Below the pieces are notes generated by a model, which did not search any database, was not told the origin of the DNA, and saw only the letters and a list, made by a program, of their open reading frames with translations. 64,000 bases of DNA. Source: DASZQY01 sp035548515 (lineage in GTDB: Bacteria; Pseudomonadota; Alphaproteobacteria; Rhizobiales; Kaistiaceae). The DNA is taken from NCBI GenBank assembly GCA_035548515.1, contig DASZSW010000009.1, positions 127,135-191,134 of the forward strand, given 5' to 3'. Position numbers and translations under genes: made by a program. Below are positions 50,572 to 59,662 of the stretch, piece by piece (position 1 is the stretch's first letter; the number at the start of each line of letters is the position of its first letter).

Positions 50572-52994
50572 GTCCGCAGCGTCCCTCCGGTGGCTTCCTC
50601 GACCGCGGCGACGATCCGCGCGGCGACGGCTTCGATCTCCTGCTCCGTCATCGTCCGCTCGATCGGCTGCAGTGTGACTTCGATCGCCACCGATTTCTTG
50701 TCGCGCCCCAGCACCGCGCTCTCGAAGGCGTCGAACACCGACGTCGCGACGATCAGCTTGCGGTCCGCGCTCTCCGCCGCGCGGATGACCTTGGCCACCT
50801 CGATCGACCGATCGACGAGGAAGGCGAAATCGCGCGTCACCGGCTGCAGATCCGATAGCACCAGCGGTGACTTCGTCTTCGTGGGCTTTGCCTTAGGCAG
50901 CGGGATCGCTTCGAGGATCAGCTCGAACCCGGCAAGCGGCGCGCGCGCGTCGAGGGTCTCCAGAATCTTCGGATGGAATTCGCCGAACGTGCCGATGATC
51001 GTCTTCGGTCCTTGGCGGATCACGCCGGAGCGGCCGGGATGGAACCACCCCGGCGCGTCCGCGCTAACCTGCACCTTTTCGCTGCTGATCCCGAGCGCGT
51101 CGAGGAGCGCGAGCGCATCGGCCTTCACGTCGTAAACGGAGACGGCCTTGGCCGCGCCCGACCAGTGCCGCCCGCTGCCGTTCACCGTCGCGGTGCCGGC
51201 ACGTACGCCGCTCGCCGCGGTGAACTGATCTTCCGGCCGGTCGCCGCGATAGATCTGGCCGACCTCGAACAGCGCCAGGTCGGACACGCCGCGATCGGCA
51301 TTGCGTCGCGCCGCCGCGATGAGGCCGGGGAAAAGGCTCGGCCGCATATCGGACATGTCGGCCGCGATCGGATTGGCAAGCACCAGCGATTTGTCCCCCC
51401 CGCCGAACGCGATGGCGCGCGGGTGCGAAATGAATGACCACGTCACCGCCTCGACCAGGCCGCGCGCCGCGAGCGCGCGCTTGGCGCGGCGCGTGCGCTG
51501 CTGGATCGGCGCCAGCACAGGCTTGACCACGCCCGGAGGTCTGTCGAGCGGCGTCGCCGGCACCTTGTCGACGCCGATGATGCGCACGACTTCCTCGACC
51601 AGATCGGCCTTGGCGGTCGCATCAGGCCGCCAGGTCGGCACCGTCACGATGAAGTTGCCGCTGCCGCGTCCCGGCTTGCTGGTGAAGCCCAGTGCATCGA
51701 GGATGCGTGTTGCTTCCGCCGCCGGCACGTCGATGCCGGCCAGTCGCTTCACTTCGCTGATCGGGAAATCGATCGCGGTGCGCGGCGTTGGAATCTCGCC
51801 CGCGACGAGAATATCCGTGGGCCGGCCGCCGCAGAGATCCATGATCAGCTTGGTCGCGAGCTCCAGCCCCGGCAGCATGAATGCCGGATCGACGCCCCGC
51901 TCGAAGCGGTGGCGCGCGTCTGAGTTGATGCCGAGCTTGCGCCCGGTGTGGGCGATGTTCAGCGGCTCCCACAGCGCCGACTCGACGAACACGTCGGTCG
52001 TCGTCTCGCTGCAGCCGGAGCGCTCCGCCCCCATGACGCCTGCGATCGACTCGACACCATTGTTGTCGGCGATGACGCAGATGTCCGGGTCGAGCGCGTA
52101 AGTCTTGCCGTCGAGCGCCTTCACCGACTCGGTGAATTTGCTTCGCCGCACGACCAGGCTGCCCGAAACCCTCGCTGCGTCGAACACATGCAGCGGCCGC
52201 CCACGGTCGTAGGTGATGACGTTGGTGATATCGACCAGCGCATTGATCGGGCGGAGACCGATGGCGCGGAGCCGCCGCTGCAGCCAGTCCGGCGACGGGC
52301 CGTTCTTCACGCCGCGGATGAGGCGGAGGCCAAATGCCGGGCAGAGCGAGGGCAGCCCGCCAAAATCCAGCACCACCTTCACCGGACAGGCGCCGACGCC
52401 CTTCACCGGCTGGACCGTTCGGTCGATCAGTCGCCCGAGGCCCGCCGCCGCAAGGTCGCGGGCGATGCCGGATACCGCCAGCGCATCAGGACGGTTCGGC
52501 GTCACCGCCACGTCGATCACCGGATCGCCGAGGCTCGCCCAGCCGCCGTAGCTCTGGCCGACCGGAGCGTTCGCCGGCAGGTCGATGATGCCTTCGTGCG
52601 AGTCCGACAGCCCGAGCTCGCGCTCCGACAGCAGCATGCCGTTCGACTCGACGCCGCGGATGACGCCCTTCTCCAGCGTCGCACCCGTGCCGGGGATATG
52701 GGAGCCCGGCGGCGCAAAGACGCTGAGCATCCCCGCCCGCGCATTCGGCGCGCCGCACACCACCTGCGTCAACGGCCCGCCGCCACTTATGTCGACGCGA
52801 CACACCTTCAGCCGGTCGGCATTCGGGTGCTTCTCGGCCGACACGACACGCGCGATGGTGAAAGGCGCGAACTCCTTCGCCTTGTCCTCGACGCTCTCCA
52901 CCTCGAGCCCGATCATCGTCAGCTTCTCGACGATCTGCTCGAGCGAAGCGTCCGTATCGAGATGCTCCTTCAGCCAGGACAGGGTGAACTTCAC
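50568..52994 (-). CDS. pheT: phenylalanine-tRNA ligase beta subunit
   Basis: 808-aa beta chain of the (alpha-beta)2 enzyme. The N-terminal tRNA-binding OB domain (FAPFTIARVVSAEKHPNADRLKVCRV), B3/B4 editing domain, B5 domains and the catalytic-like core and C-terminal anticodon-binding FDX domain (LQPVTRDFAFLVDRSIEVAK) are in order. The gene overlaps pheS (ATGA). Confidence 0.96.
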   Translation of the reverse strand: MKFTLSWLKEHLDTDASLEQIVEKLTMIGLEVESVEDKAKEFAPFTIARVVSAEKHPNADRLKVCRVDISGGGPLTQVVCGAPNARAGMLSVFAPPGSHIPGTGATLEKGVIRGVESNGMLLSERELGLSDSHEGIIDLPANAPVGQSYGGWASLGDPVIDVAVTPNRPDALAVSGIARDLAAAGLGRLIDRTVQPVKGVGACPVKVVLDFGGLPSLCPAFGLRLIRGVKNGPSPDWLQRRLRAIGLRPINALVDITNVITYDRGRPLHVFDAARVSGSLVVRRSKFTESVKALDGKTYALDPDICVIADNNGVESIAGVMGAERSGCSETTTDVFVESALWEPLNIAHTGRKLGINSDARHRFERGVDPAFMLPGLELATKLIMDLCGGRPTDILVAGEIPTPRTAIDFPISEVKRLAGIDVPAAEATRILDALGFTSKPGRGSGNFIVTVPTWRPDATAKADLVEEVVRIIGVDKVPATPLDRPPGVVKPVLAPIQQRTRRAKRALAARGLVEAVTWSFISHPRAIAFGGGDKSLVLANPIAADMSDMRPSLFPGLIAAARRNADRGVSDLALFEVGQIYRGDRPEDQFTAASGVRAGTATVNGSGRHWSGAAKAVSVYDVKADALALLDALGISSEKVQVSADAPGWFHPGRSGVIRQGPKTIIGTFGEFHPKILETLDARAPLAGFELILEAIPLPKAKPTKTKSPLVLSDLQPVTRDFAFLVDRSIEVAKVIRAAESADRKLIVATSVFDAFESAVLGRDKKSVAIEVTLQPIERTMTEQEIEAVAARIVAAVEEATGGTLRT

Positions 52995-54088
52995 GACGAC
53001 AGCCCTCCCGCCAATGTCGGAAGGTCGAGCGGGCGGAAGCCGTAGTGGGTGAGCCAGCGCACGTCTGCCTCGAAGAACGGGCGGAGGTCCGGCATGCCGT
53101 ATTTCAGCATCGCGATGCGGTCGATGCCCATGCCCCAGGCAAAGCCCTGATACTTGTCGGGGTCGTGGCCGCCAGCGCGGATGACGTTGGGATGCACCAT
53201 CCCGCAGCCGAGAATCTCCAGCCAGTCGTCGCCCTCGCCAAAGCGCACCTCGTTACCGACGCGCTTGCAGCGGATGTCGACTTCCATCGACGGCTCGGTG
53301 AACGGGAAGAACGACGGGCGAAAGCGCATCTGCACCTTGTCGACCTCGAAGAAGGCGCGGCAGAATTCCTCCAGCACCCATTTGAGGTGGCCGATGTGGC
53401 TCTTCTCGTCGATCACCAGCCCTTCGACCTGATGGAACATCGGCGTGTGCGTCTGGTCCGAGTCCATGCGGTAGGTGCGGCCGGGGATGACTACGCGGAT
53501 CGGCGGCTTCTGCTTCTCCATCGTGCGGATCTGCACGGGCGAGGTGTGCGTGCGCAGGAGCAGCCGTTCGCCGTTGTCGCCCTTGGGCGAGAAGAAGAAC
53601 GTGTCGTGCATCTCGCGGGCTGGGTGCCCGACCGGGAAGTTAAGGGCGGTGAAGTTGTAGTAGTCCGTCTCGATGTCCGGACCTTCGGCGATCGCGAAAC
53701 CCATGTCGGAGAAGATCGCGGTGATCTCGTCGATCACCTGGCTCACCGGATGGATGCGTCCGGTCTCCAGCGGCGACTTCCGCACCGGCAGCGTGACGTC
53801 AACGGCATCGGCCACGATGGCGCGCGCCAGCGCGTCTTCCTTCAGGATGTCGCGCCGCGTGTTGATGGCGTTGCCGACGCGATCCTTCAGTCCGTTGAGC
53901 GCCGGCCCCATGACGATGCGCGTCTCGGCGGGCATCGTGCCCAGCGTCTTCATCAACTCGGAGATGACGCCTTTCTTGCCGAGCGCCGCGACGCGCTCCG
54001 CCTCGAGCGTCGTCTCGTTGTCGGCGGCGGTGATGCGCTGAACGATCTCCCGCTCGAGCGCCGCGATATGTTCTGTCGGATCAGCCAT
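52991..54088 (-). CDS. pheS: phenylalanine-tRNA ligase alpha subunit
   Basis: 365-aa catalytic subunit. Class II motifs: motif 1 area HPVSQVIDEITAIFSDMGF; motif 2 RTHTSPVQIRTME; motif 3 GWGMGIDRIAMLKYG-like (FAWGMGIDRIAMLKYGM). N-terminal coiled coil residues about 1-95 is present. Starts ATG 54088, about 200 bases after rplT, with a promoter candidate in between. Confidence 0.97.
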   Translation of the reverse strand: MADPTEHIAALEREIVQRITAADNETTLEAERVAALGKKGVISELMKTLGTMPAETRIVMGPALNGLKDRVGNAINTRRDILKEDALARAIVADAVDVTLPVRKSPLETGRIHPVSQVIDEITAIFSDMGFAIAEGPDIETDYYNFTALNFPVGHPAREMHDTFFFSPKGDNGERLLLRTHTSPVQIRTMEKQKPPIRVVIPGRTYRMDSDQTHTPMFHQVEGLVIDEKSHIGHLKWVLEEFCRAFFEVDKVQMRFRPSFFPFTEPSMEVDIRCKRVGNEVRFGEGDDWLEILGCGMVHPNVIRAGGHDPDKYQGFAWGMGIDRIAMLKYGMPDLRPFFEADVRWLTHYGFRPLDLPTLAGGLSS

Positions 54089-54206
54089 TGCCCTGCTTCA
54101 CCTCTGGCAGAGCACGCACGGCCGCAGCGACGCGTGCGAGATCGCCCGCGCGTGCGGTGGCATTTCGGAAGCCACGCAGAATTTCGGCTTTCAGGCCCTG
54201 CACTTC

Positions 54207-54234
54207 GTATTAACCCTCACCACGTCCGGCCAAA
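54207..54234 (-). promoter_or_regulatory. possible promoter for pheST
   Basis: Minus strand TTTGGC (54234-54229), 16 bases, TAATAC (54212-54207), about 120 bases before the pheS ATG. Confidence 0.35.
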
Positions 54235-54290
54235 GTTTCCGGGACTGGATATCCCGAAGCGCTTCCGCCGCGAAACGCCGGTTAAGAGGG

Positions 54291-54650
54291 TCAGGCAGCC
54301 AGTGCGCCCGATGCCTTCTCGACCAGCGCCTTGAACGAGGCCGGCTCGCTGACGGCAAGCTCGGCCAGGACCTTGCGGTCAATCTCGACCCCGGCCTTGC
54401 CGAGGCCGTCGATAAATCGGCCGTAGGTCAGACCATGCTCGCGCACGGCGGCGTTGATGCGCTGGATCCACAAGGCGCGGAAGGAGCGCTTCCGGTTCTT
54501 GCGGTCGCGGAATGCATATTGCGCCGCCTTGTCGACGGCGGCCTTCGCGGTGCGGATGGTGTTCTTGCGGCGGCCGTAGAAACCCTTGGCGCGCTTCAGC
54601 ACCTTCTTGTGCTTGGCGTGCGAGGTGACGCCACGTTTTACTCGAGCCAT
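54291..54650 (-). CDS. rplT: 50S ribosomal protein L20
   Basis: 119-aa basic protein: ARVKRGVTSHAKHKKVLKRAKGFYGRRKN, then QRINAAVREHGLTYGRFIDGLGKAGVEIDRKVLAELA, the full-length L20. Assembles early into 23S rRNA and represses its own operon in E. coli. 40 bases after rpmI. Confidence 0.98.
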   Translation of the reverse strand: MARVKRGVTSHAKHKKVLKRAKGFYGRRKNTIRTAKAAVDKAAQYAFRDRKNRKRSFRALWIQRINAAVREHGLTYGRFIDGLGKAGVEIDRKVLAELAVSEPASFKALVEKASGALAA

Positions 54651-54690
54651 TGCAAATCTCCTGGGTGTTGGGTGCGGTTAGCCGGTGCGA

Positions 54691-54891
54691 TCAATCGTTC
54701 GGAAGGAAGTACTTCCGGATGTTGTCGCCATCCGTCTTGAACAGCACCTTGGTGCCGCGGAGATTGCGAATCTGCTTGGGCGTGCGGCGGATCATCATGT
54801 GCCGCTTGCCGCGCTGGCCGTGCTTCACTTTACCGGTAGCGGTCACCTTGAATCGCTTCTTGGCGCCGCTCTTCGTCTTGAGCTTGGGCAT
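54691..54891 (-). CDS. rpmI: 50S ribosomal protein L35
   Basis: 66-aa basic protein MPKLKTKSGAKKRFKVTATGKVKHGQRGKRHMMIRRT, canonical L35. GGGAAG precedes ATG 54891. Followed by rplT; the usual upstream partner infC is separated here by 1.9 kb carrying other genes. Confidence 0.98.
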   Translation of the reverse strand: MPKLKTKSGAKKRFKVTATGKVKHGQRGKRHMMIRRTPKQIRNLRGTKVLFKTDGDNIRKYFLPND

Positions 54892-54972
54892 TTTGCTTCC
54901 CTATGGTCTGGAGCTGAACAAACGCCGCCACGGCATGCCCTTTTTCATGGCCGGGCGGCGCGAAACCGCGGG

Positions 54973-55001
54973 GTTATAGCGGCGAGGGGTGCGGCGCACA
55001 A
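54973..55001 (-). promoter_or_regulatory. sigma-70 promoter for rpmI-rplT
   Basis: Minus strand TTGTGC (55001-54996), 17-base spacer, TATAAC (54978-54973), giving a leader of about 75 bases before the rpmI ATG. It explains how rpmI-rplT is read without infC. Confidence 0.6.
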
Positions 55002-55065
55002 GGGCGGCGGGAACCTTGGCCTTGCCGGCCGCGTTGCCGGTTGTTGCAGCCGCTTCGGAGCCCGC

Positions 55066-55815
55066 ATGGATAGCAGCATCCATACCCCGGTAACCACCCT
55101 CAACGGACGCCGGGTCTTGGTCACCGGCGGTACAACCGGCATAGGGCGCGCGACCGTACGGCTGCTCGCATCGGAAGGGGCCCGCGTCTTCACATTTGGC
55201 CGCCACAAGGCCCAGCTGACCGAGACGCTGAAGACCGTGAAGGCGGATGGCGCCGGCGCGGTGGCCGGCATGGTCGCCGACGCGGCGTCCCAAAAGGACA
55301 TTGCGCGAGTGTTCAGCCGCGCCGACAGCTTCCTCGGCGGCCTCGATGTGCTCATCGACAACGCCGCGATTTCGGGCGACGCGATCAGCGGTATGGCCGA
55401 CTCCCAATGGCGCTAGGTCGTTGAGGCCAATCTTTCGGGCTACATGGCTTTTGCCCGGGATGGCGCTGCGCGCATGAAGAAAGGCGGCCACATCGTCCTC
55501 ATCGGTTCGGTGTCGGCCGATATCCGCGGCAAGGACAGTTCCGTGTACGTCGCGACCAAGGCGGGTGTTCAGGGCTTCGCCGAAGCCTTCCGCAAGGAGA
55601 TGATCGACAAAAACATCAAGGTGACGCTCATCGAGCCGGGCACCGTTGGCTCGGACATGCAGGAAGATCCGCCGGCCCGTCAGCGCAAGCGGATCAGGAA
55701 GCATGAGATGCTGCGCGCGGAGGATATCGCCGTGGCGATACACTTTACGCTGACGCAGCCGGAGCGCACCGTCATTTCGACGATGACGGTGCGCCCGAGG
55801 ATGCAGCCGACCTAG
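55066..55815 (+). pseudogene. short-chain dehydrogenase with an in-frame amber stop
   Basis: A 249-codon SDR reading interrupted by TAG at codon 117 (55414-55416). Before it: VTGGTTGIGRATV (TGxxxGxG cofactor loop) and VLIDNAAISGD. After it: NLSGYM, active Ser in IVLIGSVSADI and SSVYVATKAGVQG (YxxxK), EPGTVGSDM. The flanks (SQWR-stop-VVEANLSGYM) match SDR proteins in which the residue is normally Tyr, so a single TAC-to-TAG change is likely. No other lesion. Read-through is possible but unproven. Ends convergently with the lipid kinase (4-base overlap). Confidence 0.78.
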
Positions 55816-56714
55816 CCCGGCTCGCGCAGTCGCGGCGCCAACACCTTCAGGCCCCCCGGCACGATCTCGACTTTCAACGGTCCATCGACCCGCACCAGTT
55901 CACCGTCGAGCGAAGTCGGCACGGCGGCGCGCCGTCCCAGCCGCACCGTGAGGCGCGGCGTCTCGAGATAGGCCACCAGCGGATGCGTCTCTGCAGCACC
56001 GATTGCCGCAGCCGCGGTCACGCGAGCCAGTTGCAGCCAGCCGCGCGCCGTCGTGACGTAGACGCCGAGCACGCCCTGATCGAGCCGATCCGCGTACGGC
56101 ATGTGGCCCTTGCCCAGCGGATTGTTGCTGATCACCACGCCGGCGGTGCGCTGCTCGATCGCGCCATCCTTGCCGTCGATGGCGATAAAGAAACGCCGCG
56201 GATGTCGCACGACGTGCAGGAACGCCCGCACGCTGCCGATCATCTTCCCGATCCGCGAGCCGTACGGCAGCTTCTCGCGCTCGGCGACCATCGCCGGATG
56301 GAGCCCGAGCGACAGCGTGTGAATGAAGCTCCGCCCGTTGACGCGCCCAATGTCCACCGCCCGGACTTCCGCGGTAGCCAATGCCGCCGCGGCTTCCTTC
56401 ATGTCGGTCGGAATGCCGAGCGAGCGGGCGAAAAAATTCATCGTGCCGAGCGGTAATATGCCAAGCGTCACGCCCGTCTCCGCGGCGATCGAAGCGGCCG
56501 CGGCGATAGTGCCGTCGCCCCCGCCCACAACGATGGCCTCGGCTTCCTTCGCCGCGCGCCGGATCGCAGCCACGGCGCCGTTGCCTTCCGCGACGTGGAT
56601 GGCGACCTCGTGGCCTGCTTCGCGGAACACCGCGGCAATCTCGGACGCGGTCTTATCGGCATCGAGTGTGCGCAATGTCCCGGCGTTGCGATTGAGAATG
56701 AGGGCGACCTTCAC
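55812..56714 (-). CDS. diacylglycerol kinase family lipid kinase
   Basis: 300 aa. Catalytic loop VVGGGDGTIAAAASIAAETG (GGDGT) with the following GILPLGTMNFFARSLGIP, typical of YegS/DgkB enzymes. The N-terminal nucleotide-binding start ALILNRNAGTLR is present. GTG start at 56714 with GGAGG upstream. Phosphorylates a lipid at the inner membrane; substrate could be diacylglycerol or another. Confidence 0.9.
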   Translation of the reverse strand: MKVALILNRNAGTLRTLDADKTASEIAAVFREAGHEVAIHVAEGNGAVAAIRRAAKEAEAIVVGGGDGTIAAAASIAAETGVTLGILPLGTMNFFARSLGIPTDMKEAAAALATAEVRAVDIGRVNGRSFIHTLSLGLHPAMVAEREKLPYGSRIGKMIGSVRAFLHVVRHPRRFFIAIDGKDGAIEQRTAGVVISNNPLGKGHMPYADRLDQGVLGVYVTTARGWLQLARVTAAAAIGAAETHPLVAYLETPRLTVRLGRRAAVPTSLDGELVRVDGPLKVEIVPGGLKVLAPRLREPG

Positions 56715-56733
56715 GCCGCGTTCCTCCAGAAAT

Positions 56734-56760
56734 GCGAAAGCCGGCGACGTGCGCCGGCCT
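56734..56760 (-). terminator. weak terminator after infC
   Basis: Minus strand GCCGGCG-CACGT-CGCCGGC (56758-56740) followed by TTTCGCATTT, 25 bases past the infC stop. Confidence 0.55.
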
Positions 56761-56783
56761 CCAATGTTTCGACGGTGCGCAAC

Positions 56784-57320
56784 TCAGCGCGGCGCCAGCA
56801 CCATCATCATTTGCCGGCCTTCCATCTTCGGCTCGGCTTCGACCTTGGCGATCGGCGCGGTGTCTTCCTTGACTCGGTCAAGCAGCTTGGCGCCGAGTTC
56901 GATGTGCGCCATTTCGCGGCCGCGGAAGCGCAGCGTCAGCTTCACCTTGTCGCCTTCCTCGAAGAATCGCTTGATCGCCCGCATCTTCACTTCGTAGTCG
57001 TGGACGTCGATGTTGGGGCGCATCTTGATCTCTTTGATCTCGATGACCTTCTGGCGCTTGCGCGCTTCGGTTGCCTTCTTCTGCGCCTGATACTTGAACC
57101 GGCCGTAGTCGAGGATCTTGGCGACCGGCGGGTCCTGGTTCGGCGAAATGACTACGAGATCCATGCCCGCTTCACGGGCCAGTTCCAAGGCACGCTGGAT
57201 CGGCGTCGTGCCGTGGTTTTCCCCCTTGTCATCGATCAACTGGACCGCGGCGGCGCGGATATCCTCGTTGATCGCGGGGCCTTCCTTGGTGGTGGGCGCT
57301 GCTCTAAACGGACGGCGAAT
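56784..57320 (-). CDS. infC: translation initiation factor IF-3, ATT start
   Basis: 178-aa IF3. N-terminal domain (RRPFRAAPTTKEGPAINEDIRAA; VVISPNQDPPVAKILDYGRF with the YGKY-like motif) and C-terminal domain (KEIKMRPNIDVHDYEVKMRAI; KVKLTLRFRGREMAH). The only start fitting the conserved IRRPFRA opening is ATT at 57320, preceded by GAGGAGAAG; this matches the rare AUU start of E. coli infC that allows IF3 to limit its own synthesis. Confidence 0.95.
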   Translation of the reverse strand: MRRPFRAAPTTKEGPAINEDIRAAAVQLIDDKGENHGTTPIQRALELAREAGMDLVVISPNQDPPVAKILDYGRFKYQAQKKATEARKRQKVIEIKEIKMRPNIDVHDYEVKMRAIKRFFEEGDKVKLTLRFRGREMAHIELGAKLLDRVKEDTAPIAKVEAEPKMEGRQMMMVLAPR

Positions 57321-57355
57321 GGTGGTCTTCTCCTCGGTAGACGATGGGAGCGAGA

Positions 57356-57384
57356 GGATTCGGGCAAGCGGCGCGCGAAGTCAA
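57356..57384 (-). promoter_or_regulatory. possible sigma-70 promoter of infC
   Basis: Minus strand TTGACT (57384-57379), 17 bases, GAATCC (57361-57356). The -10 is poor; spacing to the ATT is 35 bases. Confidence 0.4.
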
Positions 57385-57416
57385 CCGCTCCTGGCCTTGG
57401 TAAATGGGGTTCCCGC

Positions 57417-58205
57417 ATGAGTGTGGCAACCGCGGAACGCATGACGGTCGGGCAGGGTTCCGCCGCTCGCGAAATCGCACTGCTCCGGCGCCCCGGCGCC
57501 AATCCCGGGCTGTTCTGGCTGGGCGGCTTCATGTCGAACATGGAGGGTAGCAAGGCCGTCACGCTCGATGCCCTGGCGGGAGAAAAGGGCCTCGCCGCCA
57601 CCCGCTTCGACTATTCCGGCCACGGCGCCTCGGGCGGCGAATTCCGCGACGGCACCATCGGCCGCTGGCTGGAGGAAGCCCGCGCCGTTTTCGACACGAC
57701 GGCAGGCCCGCAGATCGTCGTCGGCTCGTCGATGGGTGGATGGCTGGCCCTGCTGCTGGCTGAGGCTCTGCGCGGAACGGGCCGCGCGGCCGGCCTGCTG
57801 CTTATCGCGCCCGCGTGGGACATGACGCGTGTGCTGATGCGCCAACGCATGACCAAGAAGGCGCTGGCGGCGTTGCAGCGCGACGGCTTCATCACCGAGC
57901 CGAGCTCGCACGACCTGACCTACGTCATCACCAAGGCGCTCATCGACGACGGCGAGCAATACGTCTTCGCCGATCGTCTCGTCGAAGTCGGCTGCCCGGT
58001 CACCATACTGCAGGGCATCGCCGACAAGGAGGTGCCCTGGCGTCACGCCGCCGCGCTGGTCGAGAAGCTAGCCTCGGATGACGTGGTGCTGACGCTGGTC
58101 AAGGATGGCGACCACCGCCTCTCGCGCCCCGAGGACCTCGAACGCATTCGCGCCGCACTCCTTTCGCTGATCGCGGACGCCAGTCTGCTAGGATCGCCGG
58201 GATGA
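57417..58205 (+). CDS. alpha/beta hydrolase (ABHD10-like thioesterase/esterase)
   Basis: 262 aa, soluble. Oxyanion-hole segment LFWLGGFMSNMEGSKA, nucleophile elbow VGSSMGGW (Ser), acid in GIADKEVPW and His in KDGDHRLSRPEDL. Resembles mitochondrial ABHD10, a depalmitoylase, common in alphaproteobacteria as a hypothetical hydrolase. ATG 57417 chosen, with a further ATG at 57441 possible. Stop overlaps the regB-like kinase start by 4 bases. Confidence 0.88.
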   Translation: MSVATAERMTVGQGSAAREIALLRRPGANPGLFWLGGFMSNMEGSKAVTLDALAGEKGLAATRFDYSGHGASGGEFRDGTIGRWLEEARAVFDTTAGPQIVVGSSMGGWLALLLAEALRGTGRAAGLLLIAPAWDMTRVLMRQRMTKKALAALQRDGFITEPSSHDLTYVITKALIDDGEQYVFADRLVEVGCPVTILQGIADKEVPWRHAAALVEKLASDDVVLTLVKDGDHRLSRPEDLERIRAALLSLIADASLLGSPG

Positions 58206-59584
58206 CCGACATCGTCGTCGCCCCGACCCGCGAGTTCACGCCCCGCAGCCTTCGCCTCCACACGCTGGTGCGCCTGCGCTGGCTTGCGGTGGTGGGACAA
58301 ACGACGGCCGTCATCATCGTGCGTTACGCCTTCGATTTTCCTTTGCCGACCACGCAGTGCCTGCTGCTGATCGGCCTCTCCGCCGGCCTCAACCTCGCGC
58401 TTCGCGCGCGCTACCCGGCGTCGCTGCGTCTCGGCCAGTGGCCGGCCTTCGCGCTGCTCGCCTACGACGTCCTCCAGCTGGGCGCGCTCCTGTTCCTCAC
58501 CGGCGGCCTGGAGAATCCCTTCGCCATCCTGCTGCTGGCGCCTGTCATCGTGTCAGCCGCCGCGCTTGCGCCGAGGCCGACCGCAGCGTTAGGCCTACTG
58601 GTCATCGCCACCGCTAGCTTCCTCGCGCTGATGCATTGGCGCCTGCCCTGGTACCCGGAGGAGGAGAGCCTGCCGCTGCTCTACGTCGGCGGCGTCTGGG
58701 TGGCGCTGGTTTCGGCGTGCATCTTCACCGGCGTCTACGCCTTCCGCGTCGCCGAGGAGGCGCGGCAACTGGCGAAGGCGTTGAACGCCGCCGAGATGGT
58801 GCTGGCCCGCGAGCAGCACCTCTACGCCCTCGACGGTCTGGCAGCCGCCGCGGCGCACGAGCTGGGCACGCCACTCGCTACCATCGCGTTGGTGGCCAAG
58901 GAGATGGAGCGCGACTTCCCGCCCGGCAGCCCGCACGCCGAGGACGTTGCGCTGCTCCGCTCCCAGTCCCAACGCTGCCGCGAGATTCTCTCGCGCCTCG
59001 CCTCGATGTCCGGTCAGGTCGACACGCACCTGTCGCGCCTGCCGCTGTCGCACCTGATCGAGGAAGTGGTGGAGGCCTACCGCGCCTTCGCCGTGAAGAT
59101 CGAGGTGACGCCGCCGAACAGCAAGGGACCGGAGCCCATCGGCATCCGCAATCCCGCGATCGTGCAGGGGCTGGTGAATCTCATCGAGAACGCAGTCGAT
59201 TTCGCCACGAAGCAGGTGACCGTCGGCACCGAGTGGAACGACACCGAGGTGGCGATCACCATCGCCGATGATGGGCCGGGCTTCTCGTCCACGATCATCG
59301 ACCGCATCGGCGAGCCCTACGTCACGACGCGGCGCGACGCTGCCGCGGGCGAGGATCACGAGGCCGGTGGGCTGGGCCTCGGCCTGTTCATCGCCAAGAC
59401 GCTGCTGGAGCGTTCCGGCGCCGCCCTCGACCTGGCCAACCGTCCGCCCCCCGGTCAAGGCGCGGCGATCCGCATTGTCTGGCCGCGGCCGCTGATGGAT
59501 GCCGGCCCTGCATCGGCTGCCGGTTCCCGTCCGGAAACCATCGCTGAAGGCACGTCTTGGCGACGGCCGGTTGAGTCCCTATAA
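58202..59584 (+). CDS. RegB/PrrB/ActS family redox-sensing histidine kinase
   Basis: 460 aa with about six N-terminal helices. The ubiquinone-binding motif GGLENPF is at residues 101-107; H-box AAAHELGTPLATI with His219; the redox-active Cys259 lies in SQRCREIL; HATPase NLIENAVDFA and GLGLGLFIAKT. Senses quinone redox state and controls photosynthesis, respiration, nitrogen and carbon fixation in relatives. Paired with the RegA-like gene downstream. Confidence 0.95.
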   Translation: MTDIVVAPTREFTPRSLRLHTLVRLRWLAVVGQTTAVIIVRYAFDFPLPTTQCLLLIGLSAGLNLALRARYPASLRLGQWPAFALLAYDVLQLGALLFLTGGLENPFAILLLAPVIVSAAALAPRPTAALGLLVIATASFLALMHWRLPWYPEEESLPLLYVGGVWVALVSACIFTGVYAFRVAEEARQLAKALNAAEMVLAREQHLYALDGLAAAAAHELGTPLATIALVAKEMERDFPPGSPHAEDVALLRSQSQRCREILSRLASMSGQVDTHLSRLPLSHLIEEVVEAYRAFAVKIEVTPPNSKGPEPIGIRNPAIVQGLVNLIENAVDFATKQVTVGTEWNDTEVAITIADDGPGFSSTIIDRIGEPYVTTRRDAAAGEDHEAGGLGLGLFIAKTLLERSGAALDLANRPPPGQGAAIRIVWPRPLMDAGPASAAGSRPETIAEGTSWRRPVESL

Positions 59585-59662
59585 CCTCACCCGAATTCAA
59601 AAGAAGCCGTTGAGGTCTGCCGGACGCCCGCATTGGCGCGCGCGGGCCTCCCGAGGCAACCA

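Noticed and set aside
54091..54210. About 40-codon minus-strand reading from GTG just before pheS (VQGLKAEILRGFRNATARAG...)
   Set aside because: Protein-like, and could be a leader peptide, but it lacks Phe-rich codons, a ribosome-binding site and a following attenuator; too weak to call.
53045..54334. 429-codon plus-strand reading opposite pheS
   Set aside because: Shadow of pheS; Arg/His/Val-rich with no domain.
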